Source: Nymphaea colorata (Eukaryota; Streptophyta; Magnoliopsida; Nymphaeales; Nymphaeaceae). Taken from it: a DNA stretch of 64,000 nt. Within the stretch, counting starts at the first letter, position 1. Each line of letters opens with the position of its first letter. Under the pieces are notes generated by a model. The model did no database searches, was not told the DNA's origin, and saw only the letters and a list, made by a program, of their open reading frames with translations. The stretch spans positions 31,221,706 through 31,285,705 of the forward strand of contig NC_045139.1 of assembly GCF_008831285.2 (NCBI RefSeq). Direction: 5' to 3'. The position numbers and the translations under genes were made by a program. Of the stretch, positions 1-10,059 are shown in pieces.

Positions 1-966
1 CTTAGTCGAACCATCACGAACATCCAAGATTCTAACAGGTTCTGCTGTGAAATTCTTAACTTCAAGCTTTGCCAGATTGATATTTCGTGATGAGAATGCT
101 GAGAGAACCCGCAGCAATGGTTGCAAACCACCTTGGTGAGTGATGACCATGCTGGTCTTTGGGGTATTTTTCTTCTTAACTTTCGTTTGGCTGTTGGATA
201 CAATCAAGAACCTTGTCACATTCCATGATTCATCTTGCAGGCCCTGTGCGAGGACTTGCAGGCGGTAGAGATCAGCAGCTCGTGGACTGGCTATGGCTGC
301 TGTATCAAGCATGTTTTGTGAGAGCAGCATCTCAACAGCGCCTGCAGTATCATCAACAGCTTCCTGTGAAGCAGATAGGCCAAGCCTTGCTAGGCCCTGG
401 CTGCAATGAGCTAGTGCAAGCGGGTGGCTCATCACCTTCTTAACATGTCTCTTTTTCACCCCTGGAATTGCGAGCAAGCAGTAGTGCACAAATAAATTTA
501 TCTCTTGGGTGATGTACAAACCTTTCTCTAGTAAAAGTTCATAATTTCGAACCTTGTTCCCCTCCATCGTGCTCTCCACAGGCACAATGGCATGGTCTGC
601 TTTCCCGTTCTCAACTGCCCCAACAGCAGCTGCAATAGACCTACATGGAATAGGAACACAGTCTATGCAGGCCAACTTTGCTGCAGCCTCGCTGTACGCA
701 CCAGCTACTCCTTGGTAAGCAATTCTAAGCCCTGTGCTATCCTGCTGATCAGTCACACGGGTTTTCAATAGAATTTCTTCTATTTCTTCTCGGCCTAAGA
801 GCTCTATCCCGATGCTCTGCTTTCGATCGATATGGATGTTTCTGGTTTGAGCAGCAAAGCTAGAGCATCGGATCCTCTCTGCAGGAGAAGATGGTGATAC
901 CTGAAACCTCTCCAGTTTGGTGGAACTTGCAGGGCCGCTTGTCATGAATGGCAGAGGGAGGGCCAT
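1..966 (-). CDS. ADT: Arogenate/prephenate dehydratase-like protein, divergent, 3' end outside the window
   Basis: The minus strand is open from an ATG at 966 to the window edge (322 codons, no intron). ADT/PDT enzymes dehydrate and decarboxylate arogenate or prephenate in the last steps of phenylalanine synthesis, normally in plastids. Residues 1-55 are rich in Ser, Thr and Arg and poor in acidic residues, as in a chloroplast transit peptide. The catalytic domain starts near residue 80 (AYQGVAGAYSEAAA), continues through DDTAGAVEML and DTAAIASPRAADLY, and has the family TRF motif at 251-253. An ACT domain begins near 271. Two family hallmarks are altered: the usual PVENSLGGS loop reads PVESTMEGN, and the ACT motif ESRP reads EVKN. 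The C-terminal part of the ACT domain is off the window. The family is clear; substrate preference and activity are not. A non-catalytic paralog is possible. Confidence 0.92.
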   Translation of the reverse strand, partial: MALPLPFMTSGPASSTKLERFQVSPSSPAERIRCSSFAAQTRNIHIDRKQSIGIELLGREEIEEILLKTRVTDQQDSTGLRIAYQGVAGAYSEAAAKLACIDCVPIPCRSIAAAVGAVENGKADHAIVPVESTMEGNKVRNYELLLEKGLYITQEINLFVHYCLLAIPGVKKRHVKKVMSHPLALAHCSQGLARLGLSASQEAVDDTAGAVEMLLSQNMLDTAAIASPRAADLYRLQVLAQGLQDESWNVTRFLIVSNSQTKVKKKNTPKTSMVITHQGGLQPLLRVLSAFSSRNINLAKLEVKNFTAEPVRILDVRDGSTK

Positions 967-1060
967 GGTGCAGCTCAGAGGAACACCAGGTCGGATGTTC
1001 TCGCTGTAAGCTACCAACCAAACTTTGGAGGGGCTTGGATGCGAGATGCTGGTAGGGAGC

Positions 1061-1070
1061 AATATATACA
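1061..1070 (-). promoter_or_regulatory. TATA box of the ADT-like gene
   Basis: The minus strand reads TGTATATATT about 95 bases upstream of the ADT ATG, which would give a leader of about 60-70 nt. It is the only TATA-like site close to that start. No other element was resolved. Confidence 0.55.
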
Positions 1071-1990
1071 CGGAAAGAGGGAGGAAAGGGCCCTCAATTA
1101 TTTGGAGCATTTAAATTATTTGAATAAGTCCAGCACGCTGTAGCCGATTCCTGCTGCATGTGATGTAAAACCAGATATTCGCTTCCCATGTTTGGTGATG
1201 TAAAAGAGAAAGGAAACGGTGGGTAGCTGCATAACCAATGAATTCCTTTTTTTCTTTTGTTGTAAAAGCTTGAAGCTTTGTTACTATTTTACTTCTGCTT
1301 TCAAATTAACTGAAATTCTATCACCATTGATCCTCCCCCCTGCAGAAAGTTGGATTTTCTCCATCTTCACTAGGTAGATCTTGTTTGATGTGAGGTGAAC
1401 TACGTTTGGGACCATGAGTAAATGCATGACAGATGTATGTCCTAGTCCTACAATGCCGGGAAACATTGACAAATCTTTCTGTGGTGGCCCATTTACCAAG
1501 GAGCATGTGATGAGATCCAAAGTTGGTGTCGACAGTCTATATCGGAGCATGTGATGAAATGCAACGTTGTCGTCGATGAATTTGGTACGGTGAGTGCTGT
1601 GCATTGGCTCTGAATAAGTTTTTTCCTGATACAAAAGAACTCAATTACTTTTCTGATCCTGGAATCAAAGTTGCCAGCTTGAACCTCTCCTTGTCCTTCC
1701 CGCTGGTTGGAATGCTCCTTGTATTCACTGATGGCAACTTTTTGTCTTTGATGCTGATTGTCTGGGGTCCAGAAGCGTGATGGCTGGTGCGGAATTGACG
1801 CGTTTCTAGAAGATCTCTGTTTGGTGTCGCACGGGGCTTGGCTATGACTGGAGGATGGAACGTTTGGTTGAGAAGGCACACACATTTAAATAAAATTCAA
1901 AATTTGTTAAGTTGGTAGAACTCTAACGGTATTCTTGACAAATTTATCACTCAACTGCGTGTTTGGTGCATGAATATGTATTAGCCACTG
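1071..1990. other. Intergenic stretch upstream of ADT, no recognised gene
   Basis: The longest minus-strand frame (1493-1885, 130 codons) and an overlapping one (1284-1634) match no family I know and look like chance frames. A 14-base word, GGAGCATGTGATGA, occurs at 1500 and again at 1544, but there is no longer duplication. Confidence 0.5.
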
Positions 1991-1991
1991 A

Positions 1992-2060
1992 CTCTCTCTC
2001 TCTCTCTCTCCTCTGTGTGTGTGTGTGAGAGAGAGAGAGAGGGAGAGAGGGAGAGAGAGA
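1992..2060. repeat. Compound microsatellite (TC)n-(TG)n-(GA)n forming a palindrome
   Basis: A TC tract (1992-2012) is followed by a short TG tract (about 2014-2027) and an interrupted GA tract (2027-2060). The TC and GA arms are complementary, so the strand can fold into a hairpin with the TG tract as its loop. Confidence 0.9.
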
Positions 2061-5000
2061 AGCTTGATTGCGATTAATGAAATATGAAAACCAATATCTG
2101 TTACATTTCTATGTTTTTTTCAAAAATAGTGACGTATAGATGTGATGCACGTGATTGATTTTATAAGTTTTCAATGCTTGATTTGCTCGAGTGAAAATTT
2201 TCTTTAATATTTTTTTGGTCTACAATCATTGTTTATAAAAAATATGATTCAAGTGCAATCAACGTACTTCCTATTACCTGTTTACTCAGGACGGTGCACT
2301 AAATTAGAGTAGTTGTGAAAAAGGAAAAACAAGTTTAAGATCACCAGATTTTACTGCAATTTGAGTGATTGACGCGTCCTTTTGGATTCAGAAAAGCATA
2401 CCCTTGGGGTTGTAAGGCGATGAAGAAAATTTTAACCGGCAGAATATAGGCATGTAACTAAGTAACTATACAATCTGAGGAAATATTGTTGAAAATTTCA
2501 CTACAGCATGCTCAACTTGAAATATCTTTTCCTTTCTCACCATGAAATCTGTGATTCTGTAAAGAACTTTCACAAAATCTTTTTTCTTTCTTTCTTACTG
2601 CCCTATAACGTTCCTTCATGTTAAGAACTTTTTATTGAAATGAAAAGGACATTATCACCATAATTCCATTTCCTTCATCGTAAATAAACATTTTTATCTC
2701 TTGCCAAACGGCATTGGCGTTTCACAATTGTATGTAAAACTGAAACCCTGTATTGGGAACATCAGTAACGTGAAGCCCAAATTTGAGATTATGAATAAAA
2801 GGGTTGCACCTAAGGGGAAAACCCCTTTGGCTAAACGGGTACCGACCGTTCCCCATAAGTGGAGCTGTCGTACCCGTTGTCCACGATGGTCTGGTTGAGT
2901 TGGTTGGGTTTTCCATTTTTCAATTAATAAGAGACTAATATGAAGAATAATAAATTAATTAATTAATATGAAGAAAATATAATAATGAAGAGATTATCAA
3001 CTTGATTTTTTCCAATATATGAGCTTTCCCTTATGCAGTGACCACACCAGCCCACAAAAGTTACTTTATTTATATATATAAATTTCATTAATTTTCAGTT
3101 TCTTTTTTCATATGAACGCTCTTTAAAATTTGAAATTTAAACTTAAAGTGCCCTTCAACCAGAAATTTCCGGCTCTGCCACCGCCCTTATATGATTATCA
3201 TAGTGATGGGTATGGGTTGTGAATATAGCTTGTTCCCTGTTTGTCATCATCGATTTTCGATTTGAGTCCGCGAAATGAAGTTGGTCTTGGAATTTCAACT
3301 TAGGTATGTTCTCATTATTTGATTTGAATTTTGTTTGTAAGAACATTTCAATCCCTTCACATTCGGATCCCAAACACCAACACTCATTTCGAGTCCCAGA
3401 CCCTCCGCACCACATGTTCCAAGTGGGAGGATGAACAAAAGAAAAAATCGGCAGTTCAATAACACTAAAAAACCAGGTTTTATCCTGAAAACCTTTGAAG
3501 TGTTTGGGTGCCATCAAAATTAGGTTTGAAGAAACCCCAGTTTTGGCAAAACCTGTTTTTGTAAAAAAAATTGAAAAACCTGACCCCCTTCAGCTTGTTT
3601 ATCTAAAACCAGGTTTTAGAAGTGTCATCGAAGCAAACGGCTCAAATTTGAGAAACTTATTTAAAAAAATACTTAGTTTGATGAAAACTAAGTATTCACA
3701 AAACTTGGTTATATGAGAGTGTCATCCAAACGCCCCGTAAAAGTATTGCATGCATGAACAATTGTTAGGGTCTCAGACCTTATGATGGCTTTTAGTTATA
3801 GAAATATTGCATTTTCAGTAACACAGAGTTTCCTGAAAAATAATGGACACATTCATGAAAGATTGCATTGCAAAAAGAACAATGTGAGGAACCGAACACA
3901 ACACCATCTCCTGCATATTATAAAAACAGTTCAAATTAAATGTTAAAAGTGAAAAAAAAAAACATTTTTCTAAATGACAAAATTGACCTTGAGAAAATGA
4001 AGAACATGGCAGAACCCTAAATTTTAGCTGGAGGGTACTAATTAAAAAAACTTCAACCTCTTTAAGTCACTAATGTGAAGATAAATATATTTTGTGAGAA
4101 TAAGCATATTTTGGTGCCCACACCAACTCTCATGTAGCTCTGCCATTTAAAGGCATCCGCCCCACCAAAGTGAGAACTAGGGAAGTCTGACCAACTTTGC
4201 ACTGGTGATGAACAATCTGTTCGGATGTCTGGTTGCTCCAGGACCAACCTTTTGTCGCTCCATAGATTTCTTTCACCTGCCACGCAGAAGGAAACAGAGG
4301 ACATGCTCCATGTGCCTGCTGCCATGGATCTCTTTCACTTAACAGCGTCGACAAAGAGGATGCAGCTCTTCCGCAACTGACCACTGCTCCTGAGGGGCCC
4401 CATGGCTTTGATGCCTAATGCAACTTGCGGTGTTTGGTGGTGCATGGTGGTCGGCGTATGACTGTTAGCTCCACCGTGCAAAGCGCAGATCGGAGAAGAA
4501 AAACAAAGGAAAGTCCAAACCTGTGTGTTTTCTTCCTTTCTGCTTTCTCTTTCTTCAGTATGGTGGTTCACTTTTCGTGTCTCCTGCATTGTCTTCTCTT
4601 TCTTCTGTTTTATTTTTTTCGACAACTTGTTCGATGTTGACCTGTAGAACCATGTGCTTCTTTTCTTGTTTCTCCTTATGAATTAGTTGCAGTTGATATT
4701 TTATTACAGTATCTCAGCTTGTGCATGGTCTAAGATCTTTACTTATTGACTTCCAATATTGTCGTCATAACGTTGCTTCCAATCTAACTTGTAGGTAACC
4801 CTTCGAGGAAATCCATTGAAACCTGAGCATCAACAAGTTAATTGATTCTCATCGGTCACTGTTCACAACTGGAATGACAGCTTGGTCTATTCTCTTTGCG
4901 ATTGCGTGCTGCTGAGCCCGATGCATTGCGAGTGCCTGTTTTGTGCTTTGCCTTACCCTTTGTGGAGGTGGTAGTCATGATAAGAGAAGCAAATTGGATT

Positions 5001-7868
5001 ATCGAAACAAATGCAAACACCATTCTTTATGTTTTTGAGTTTCTATATCACATTATCTAACCTTGTTTCAGGTGAGCAGGAGAGTTATCTCACTGTCTGA
5101 ATGAGAGCCGAAACATGAGCAGGAGAGTTATCTCTGTGTCTAGAGCTACGTCCGTGTGAGATAATGAGTTCTTCGCATGCTTCAACATACGTGTAGAGAT
5201 TCACTATTCTCTTCAATATAAGAGCATCACCCCAACAGATTGAATGGACCATAACCCCTGCAGGTTGAATTGGAGACACAGTCCCATTCCACCTATTCAA
5301 ACTGTGCCCTAACCTTATGGTTTCGTAATAGATTTTGATTGAGTAAAGAAAATTTGTGATCATTGACAATTTACGATCTTAGTTTTAAAAAAATAATGAA
5401 GTTAATGGCTTATCTAACTTGAAATACTTGACGGTAGAAAAGTCAAAACATTTTTATAAAATTAAATTCGTTCTAAGTTACATGGACTCGCCAAAATAGT
5501 CGCCAGCGTGCAGGTACAGCATGGAATTGACAATATCCTCTTTTTTTCTTTTGAATCATAATTAATGAATCGATAAATTGTTAACCACTGACTTCATTAT
5601 ATATATATATATATAAAATTTACTTTTTTATCTCCCTTTAGAAACCACCATGAGTCATGACGTGCCTTTTTATATTGGTAGATCATTGGATGAGAAACCT
5701 GAAAAACCCATTTCAAATATGACTGTTTTTAGCTCATTTTCCATTCGTATATACACACCTATTGCTTCCACGCTCAGCACCTGTGTGAGTATTGAGCTAC
5801 AGTCCTCTCTCAGCATGCGAGGATAAACACATCGACTATGTTTCCAGATCAAGTTAAAAGCATGTTTGGTGCCCATTTTGAAGGTGTTTAGACATGTCTA
5901 GGAGCCACCAATTACTCTTCATAACAGTAACTTTTCAGTTTGCTAAGAAAAACATACTATACAATCAATAAGAAATTGATAAACTCAGCCTGAAAATGGT
6001 CTCTTTTGAAGCAAATTTCAGTATTTCTGATGGTGTTTCTGAACATAAGCTTCATTAAGTTGGCTTGGACGCGTTGGCTTTTCAAAACCGAAGCCATTGA
6101 TGGTCAACTAACTGTTGTTTTCACGAGCTGGCGTGTGCCATTCTTTGATTTTCGTGTTCTTTGTGTTTCAAACCGCGACCACCTACATGTCTTCGTCAAC
6201 TTGTAAATGGTAGCATACCAGAGGTGACAGCTTCTCTTTCAAAAGGTCCAAAGCTTTAATGGTGCATATGCCGCTGTTTTCAGTCCATAAAAAATAACAC
6301 GCAGTAAGAAAGAATCAAACTAAAGACCCATCATCTTATGTTACATCCCCAAAGAAATAAGATGTGACCGCTGTATTTATTTTCGGGACTTTCTTCTCGT
6401 GTCCCTGTTATGAAAAGAAAGAACTTTGCAGCTGCCAACCTTGGCCAGCACGCAAGCCAGAAACCAAAGCCGCCATGGTTAAAAGCTTCAAGTTGTTGAC
6501 GTCCTCAGCTCTTTTGATTTCTGCCTCCGTTGAAAGAGCGCAATTATTGGTGAGGGTCGGGCTTTGTAGCTAACAGTCTCCATGCTTGGAAGGGGAGATG
6601 GACTGTGCTAGCTAGCTGCATATTTATTTCACCAAATAAAAATTCATCGATGATGGAGTTCTTGTACAAGTATAGCCAAGCAAGATTACTTTTTAAAAGG
6701 TTGATCGTTGAAATGGGAATCCTAATCAAATGAATTCAAAGGTCGGTTTGAGAACCACTGGATCTTTTTTTTAGTAGTTCCGCACAAAAAAGGGCAAGTG
6801 GCCAAGATATTTTAGCATTGTTGGTAGAAATGAACCAGTCAGATGAGTGTGTGCATGTGTGTGTGTGTGTTTCTCTTGTTTTTTTTTTTATTCTGAATTT
6901 CATAGTTTCAGACAATCAAACCACATCCATGTGGTTAAATCTGTAAAAATTAATGGCAAGATAACCAATATATTTAACAGCCAAATCTACTCTTTCTCTC
7001 TCTTACATATGCAAAGAACATGGACTGTGTTGTCATATATTTATCATTTCGTATTTTGCTTTTCTAAAAATCTAGTCACATTGATGGATGAAAAGTGCAA
7101 GAAAATATAATAATAAAAAGTCATAAACATTAATGTCCTAGGTCACATTTTGAGCTGGACAAGATGATTACGACCCACTAGCCGAAAAAGAGACGAAGTT
7201 CTCTTCTTTCCTCTTGCCCTTCAGGTATAGGATTATTCATCTTGGTATTATGCTTCATCTTGTATGTTACAAAAACATAATATTCATAGGATTCAAACTT
7301 ACAATGCCTTTTTCTTGTGCTACTAACTATGTGATGCTCGTTGGGACATTGTCCACATCATATTTTGTGAACCAAGAATAGACCATTAAATGTGTGAAAA
7401 ACAGCTAGAATTGTCCTTTGTTTGCAAAGATGTAGACTCCGCCAAAGAGTTCCTAACATATATATATGTATATAAGATTTGCTTTATGAATGTCTTAAAT
7501 GGAATCTGCATATGGTATTGAATATCAAACAAAATGTCGCTTTGATCTTAAGCTGTCCTATAAATTTAATAATATGAAAGAGAAAACTCAAAAGAGAAAG
7601 GTTATCTTTGAGTGCACTACATCTGCAAGTCATGGTTCAAAGAAGAGTATGGTCTTAAGGGGAAGGGTAGCCCTCACACAATAATGACCACATGGAAAAC
7701 AGTAAATCAACTTGGAATATTTACTAAAAAATAACCTTATTGAGGATAGGTCCCCATCCCTTATTATTAAGAAAATGAACTTACTAACTGGAGAAGGGAA
7801 ACACGATATATACAAAGCAGTCCCAAAAAGAATCAGGCAAAGTTTTAAAACAAATTAGAGAAGGCTGA
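2061..7868. other. AT-rich gene-poor region
   Basis: No coding region with family signatures is visible on either strand; frames here are under 120 codons and composition is uniform. It holds poly-A/T runs, a short (TA)n at 5599-5615, an 18-base direct repeat (GAGCAGGAGAGTTATCTC) at 5074 and 5117, a GT tract near 6855-6870, and the weak MITE candidate at 3497-3736. Everything else looks like decayed intergenic sequence. Confidence 0.5.
3497..3736. mobile_element. Possible MITE, about 240 bp, degenerate ends
   Basis: The left end (GAAGTGTTTGGGTGCC) and the inverse complement of the right end (GGGGCGTTTGGATGAC) agree at 11 of 16 positions, around a GTTTGG core common at plant MITE ends. The interior contains a short perfect foldback around 3668-3697. 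I could not find a convincing target-site duplication, so superfamily and exact ends are uncertain. Confidence 0.35.
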
Positions 7869-7876
7869 CTTGTGAT

Positions 7877-8310
7877 TAGGGATGTTAATGGATCAAATAT
7901 CAGATCTAATTGCTTAAAAAATAGTAAATCAGATTCATATTTAAGAAATGGCATCCAATTGGATTTGGATGTGGGTTCAGATTTAAATAGATATCAGATA
8001 GGATTCAGATTTGAATTTAGATTTAGTTTTAAAACATATCGTATATTCGATATCTATACATTTTGAAAGTTGGTTTTTAATATATGAGAATGCAGTAAGG
8101 GTTTGATTGCATACTTAAAAGTCGGATTGGGATTCAGTTGTGAATTTAAAAGTTGGATTCGAATTTTGAATTCAAATTTTAAATCCGGATATGATATAGA
8201 CTTTTTTTTTTATCATTTGCATTCAAATTAGAATGTGTGAGCATGCTAATTGATGAATTTGACATGGTGAAAGGTACACCCGATTCAAATCTGATCCATT
8301 GACGTCCCTA
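7877..8310. mobile_element. hAT-type MITE, 434 bp, with 8-bp target-site duplication
   Basis: The element begins TAGGGATGTTAATGGATC and ends with the near inverse complement (GATCCATTGACGTCCCTA); the terminal inverted repeat extends about 28 bp at roughly 80% identity. It is bounded by a perfect 8-bp direct repeat, CTTGTGAT, at 7869-7876 and 8311-8318, the target-site length of hAT transposons. The interior is AT-rich with repeated words such as GATTCAGAT and GGATTTGGAT and has no transposase frame, so it is non-autonomous. Confidence 0.85.
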
Positions 8311-8318
8311 CTTGTGAT

Positions 8319-9165
8319 CGAGTTTTACTAAAAGAGGAACTACTAATTGCCTTGAACGCTACATAGGATGGGTGCTTCACTCTAGGACAGAATGCTCTCC
8401 CATCAATGCATTCCCACAACTTCGGTAGATTCCATAGCCCGTTCATCTCTGGTGCTTCGTTTTGAACAGTTGGTGATGTTACTGTAAGAAATCTTGTTTG
8501 GTTCAAGACGATGATCATTTGCATGAAGAGCTTTCACTCAAGGCAGTCCATGAAGCTTGCTGGATTAGACAAGCTTCGGAATATGGAAAGAATATCGGCA
8601 AGCATACAAATCAGATTAAATGTATCAAATGCAATCAGCCAGGAAGCCCAAAGATTAATAAAGCACATGTCTTTAAATGGACGCAGCTCAGGATCCCGGG
8701 GCAGGAGAAATGACGGGCTCTTGTGCCTTCTTCAGGCGGTGGTGGATTGTTAACCTCCTGCTCACCCGACATGCAAGTACTGTAATTAGCAATGACTGAA
8801 GGCAGTACATAACTATATATCTTGATATTTTTTGAGAAATTCTGTTTTTTTTTTTAATGTAATGGATGTATGTGCAACAAACATGGATTCCAAAAAATTT
8901 GTTGTATGGATAAAAAATGTTTGAAGGGCAAAAGCAATGCTACAGTTTTACACATTTAAGTTCAAATTTGGTTAATATTAATATATTAGCCGATACGGGG
9001 CCATATTGGTCGTTACAAATCAATATGGCCTCATATCAGAACACATAGGCCTCCAAAATGCATTGGTTACAATGTGAGCAAGATATCGAACTGACAACAT
9101 GAGATCTTCATGTCCAACCAATGAAAGTAGGAAAAATAGCATAACATTCTTTTGCGCACACACAC

Positions 9166-9168
<3 letters not shown>
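8319..9168. other. Intergenic stretch, no supported gene
   Basis: Frames of 70-80 codons occur on both strands around 8285-8753 but carry no convincing domain. Near 8988-9060 there is a fragment with GCCGATACGG-like words that is loosely echoed near 32030, suggesting an old dispersed repeat. Confidence 0.4.

Positions 9169-9235
<67 letters not shown>
9169..9235. repeat. (TA)n microsatellite, 67 bp
   Basis: An uninterrupted alternating AT tract, preceded by a short CA tract. It generates spurious Tyr-Ile frames on both strands. Confidence 0.97.
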
Positions 9236-9239
<4 letters not shown>

Positions 9240-9766
9240 ATTCTTACAGCACCAGTGATTCCATGTTTTCTTTTAGTTACTTATGTATGGACAGTGTCTT
9301 CTTGACAATTTTTATCCTGCAACTTGGACCTGCTTAAGATTGGGTATTGGGTCAAGACTGGGTCATTAAGGTAATTGGGTTTGTCTTGATGTAGTTAAGT
9401 GGTTCGGCAACCATGAGGTTCGATAAAGCCAGACTCGGGTAGATCCGAAAGCCTTGCCGACAACTCAATTCCGACCAGCTTAGTTGTCGAGCCGAGTCTG
9501 ATTGCTAAGTTTATGTCTGTTGGGTACCCGGTTTGATGTCCAGTCTTATTTGAAACCCTTAACCTTTCATTTTTCTAATATCTTAGAAACTCTTAACCAT
9601 ATATGAAGAGTTTTTAAGGAAACACTCCACAATGCATCAAGAGAGTTTTTAAAAGGAGTCATCACCAATATGCCAAGAATTTTTAAGGGAGATATTTACT
9701 AAAAATGTGCTAACTAGCGTTCATGTGTAAAACTTAAGAGTTAGAAGGGGCATTCATAAGTTTTTC

Positions 9767-9773
9767 TATATAA
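9767..9773 (+). promoter_or_regulatory. Candidate TATA box of SMU1
   Basis: TATATAA lies about 290 bases upstream of the SMU1 start codon. The following 250 bases become pyrimidine- and G/C-richer (CTTCTCTGATCC, CCTCTCTTCATCTCTC) and look like a transcribed leader. Housekeeping genes often lack a TATA box, so this may be fortuitous. Confidence 0.4.
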
Positions 9774-10059
9774 ATTGCTAGAAGGAGAACAATCTTCTGG
9801 GTCCGGATCCAATAATGGATCTCATAACCCCTAACTTGGTTATATTGATATCGGCAATATCGGGTCTGGATCCAATATTAGATCTCCAAATCTAACCCGC
9901 CTTCTCTGATCCCCAGCGTTGCGAGAGGGGGGTTTTTCTCGGACAGGCTGAGCTTCTTCGTTGCTTAAACCCTCTCTTCATCTCTCTGACTAGGGGACCT
10001 TCGGAAGGCACGAACTCCTTCGCTCTGAGGTGAAGAGTTCGTTCAGCGAGGCTGCGAGG

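Noticed and set aside
8285..8524. Minus frame with LPKLWECIDG, faintly like the GAIDG region of Harbinger transposases
   Set aside because: One short similarity, no catalytic DDE residues in place and no continuing frame; too weak to call.
9020..9241. Tyr-Ile repeat proteins (also near 31458, 34402, 36330, 43621 and 41099)
   Set aside because: They are translations of (TA)n tracts with no other coding signal.
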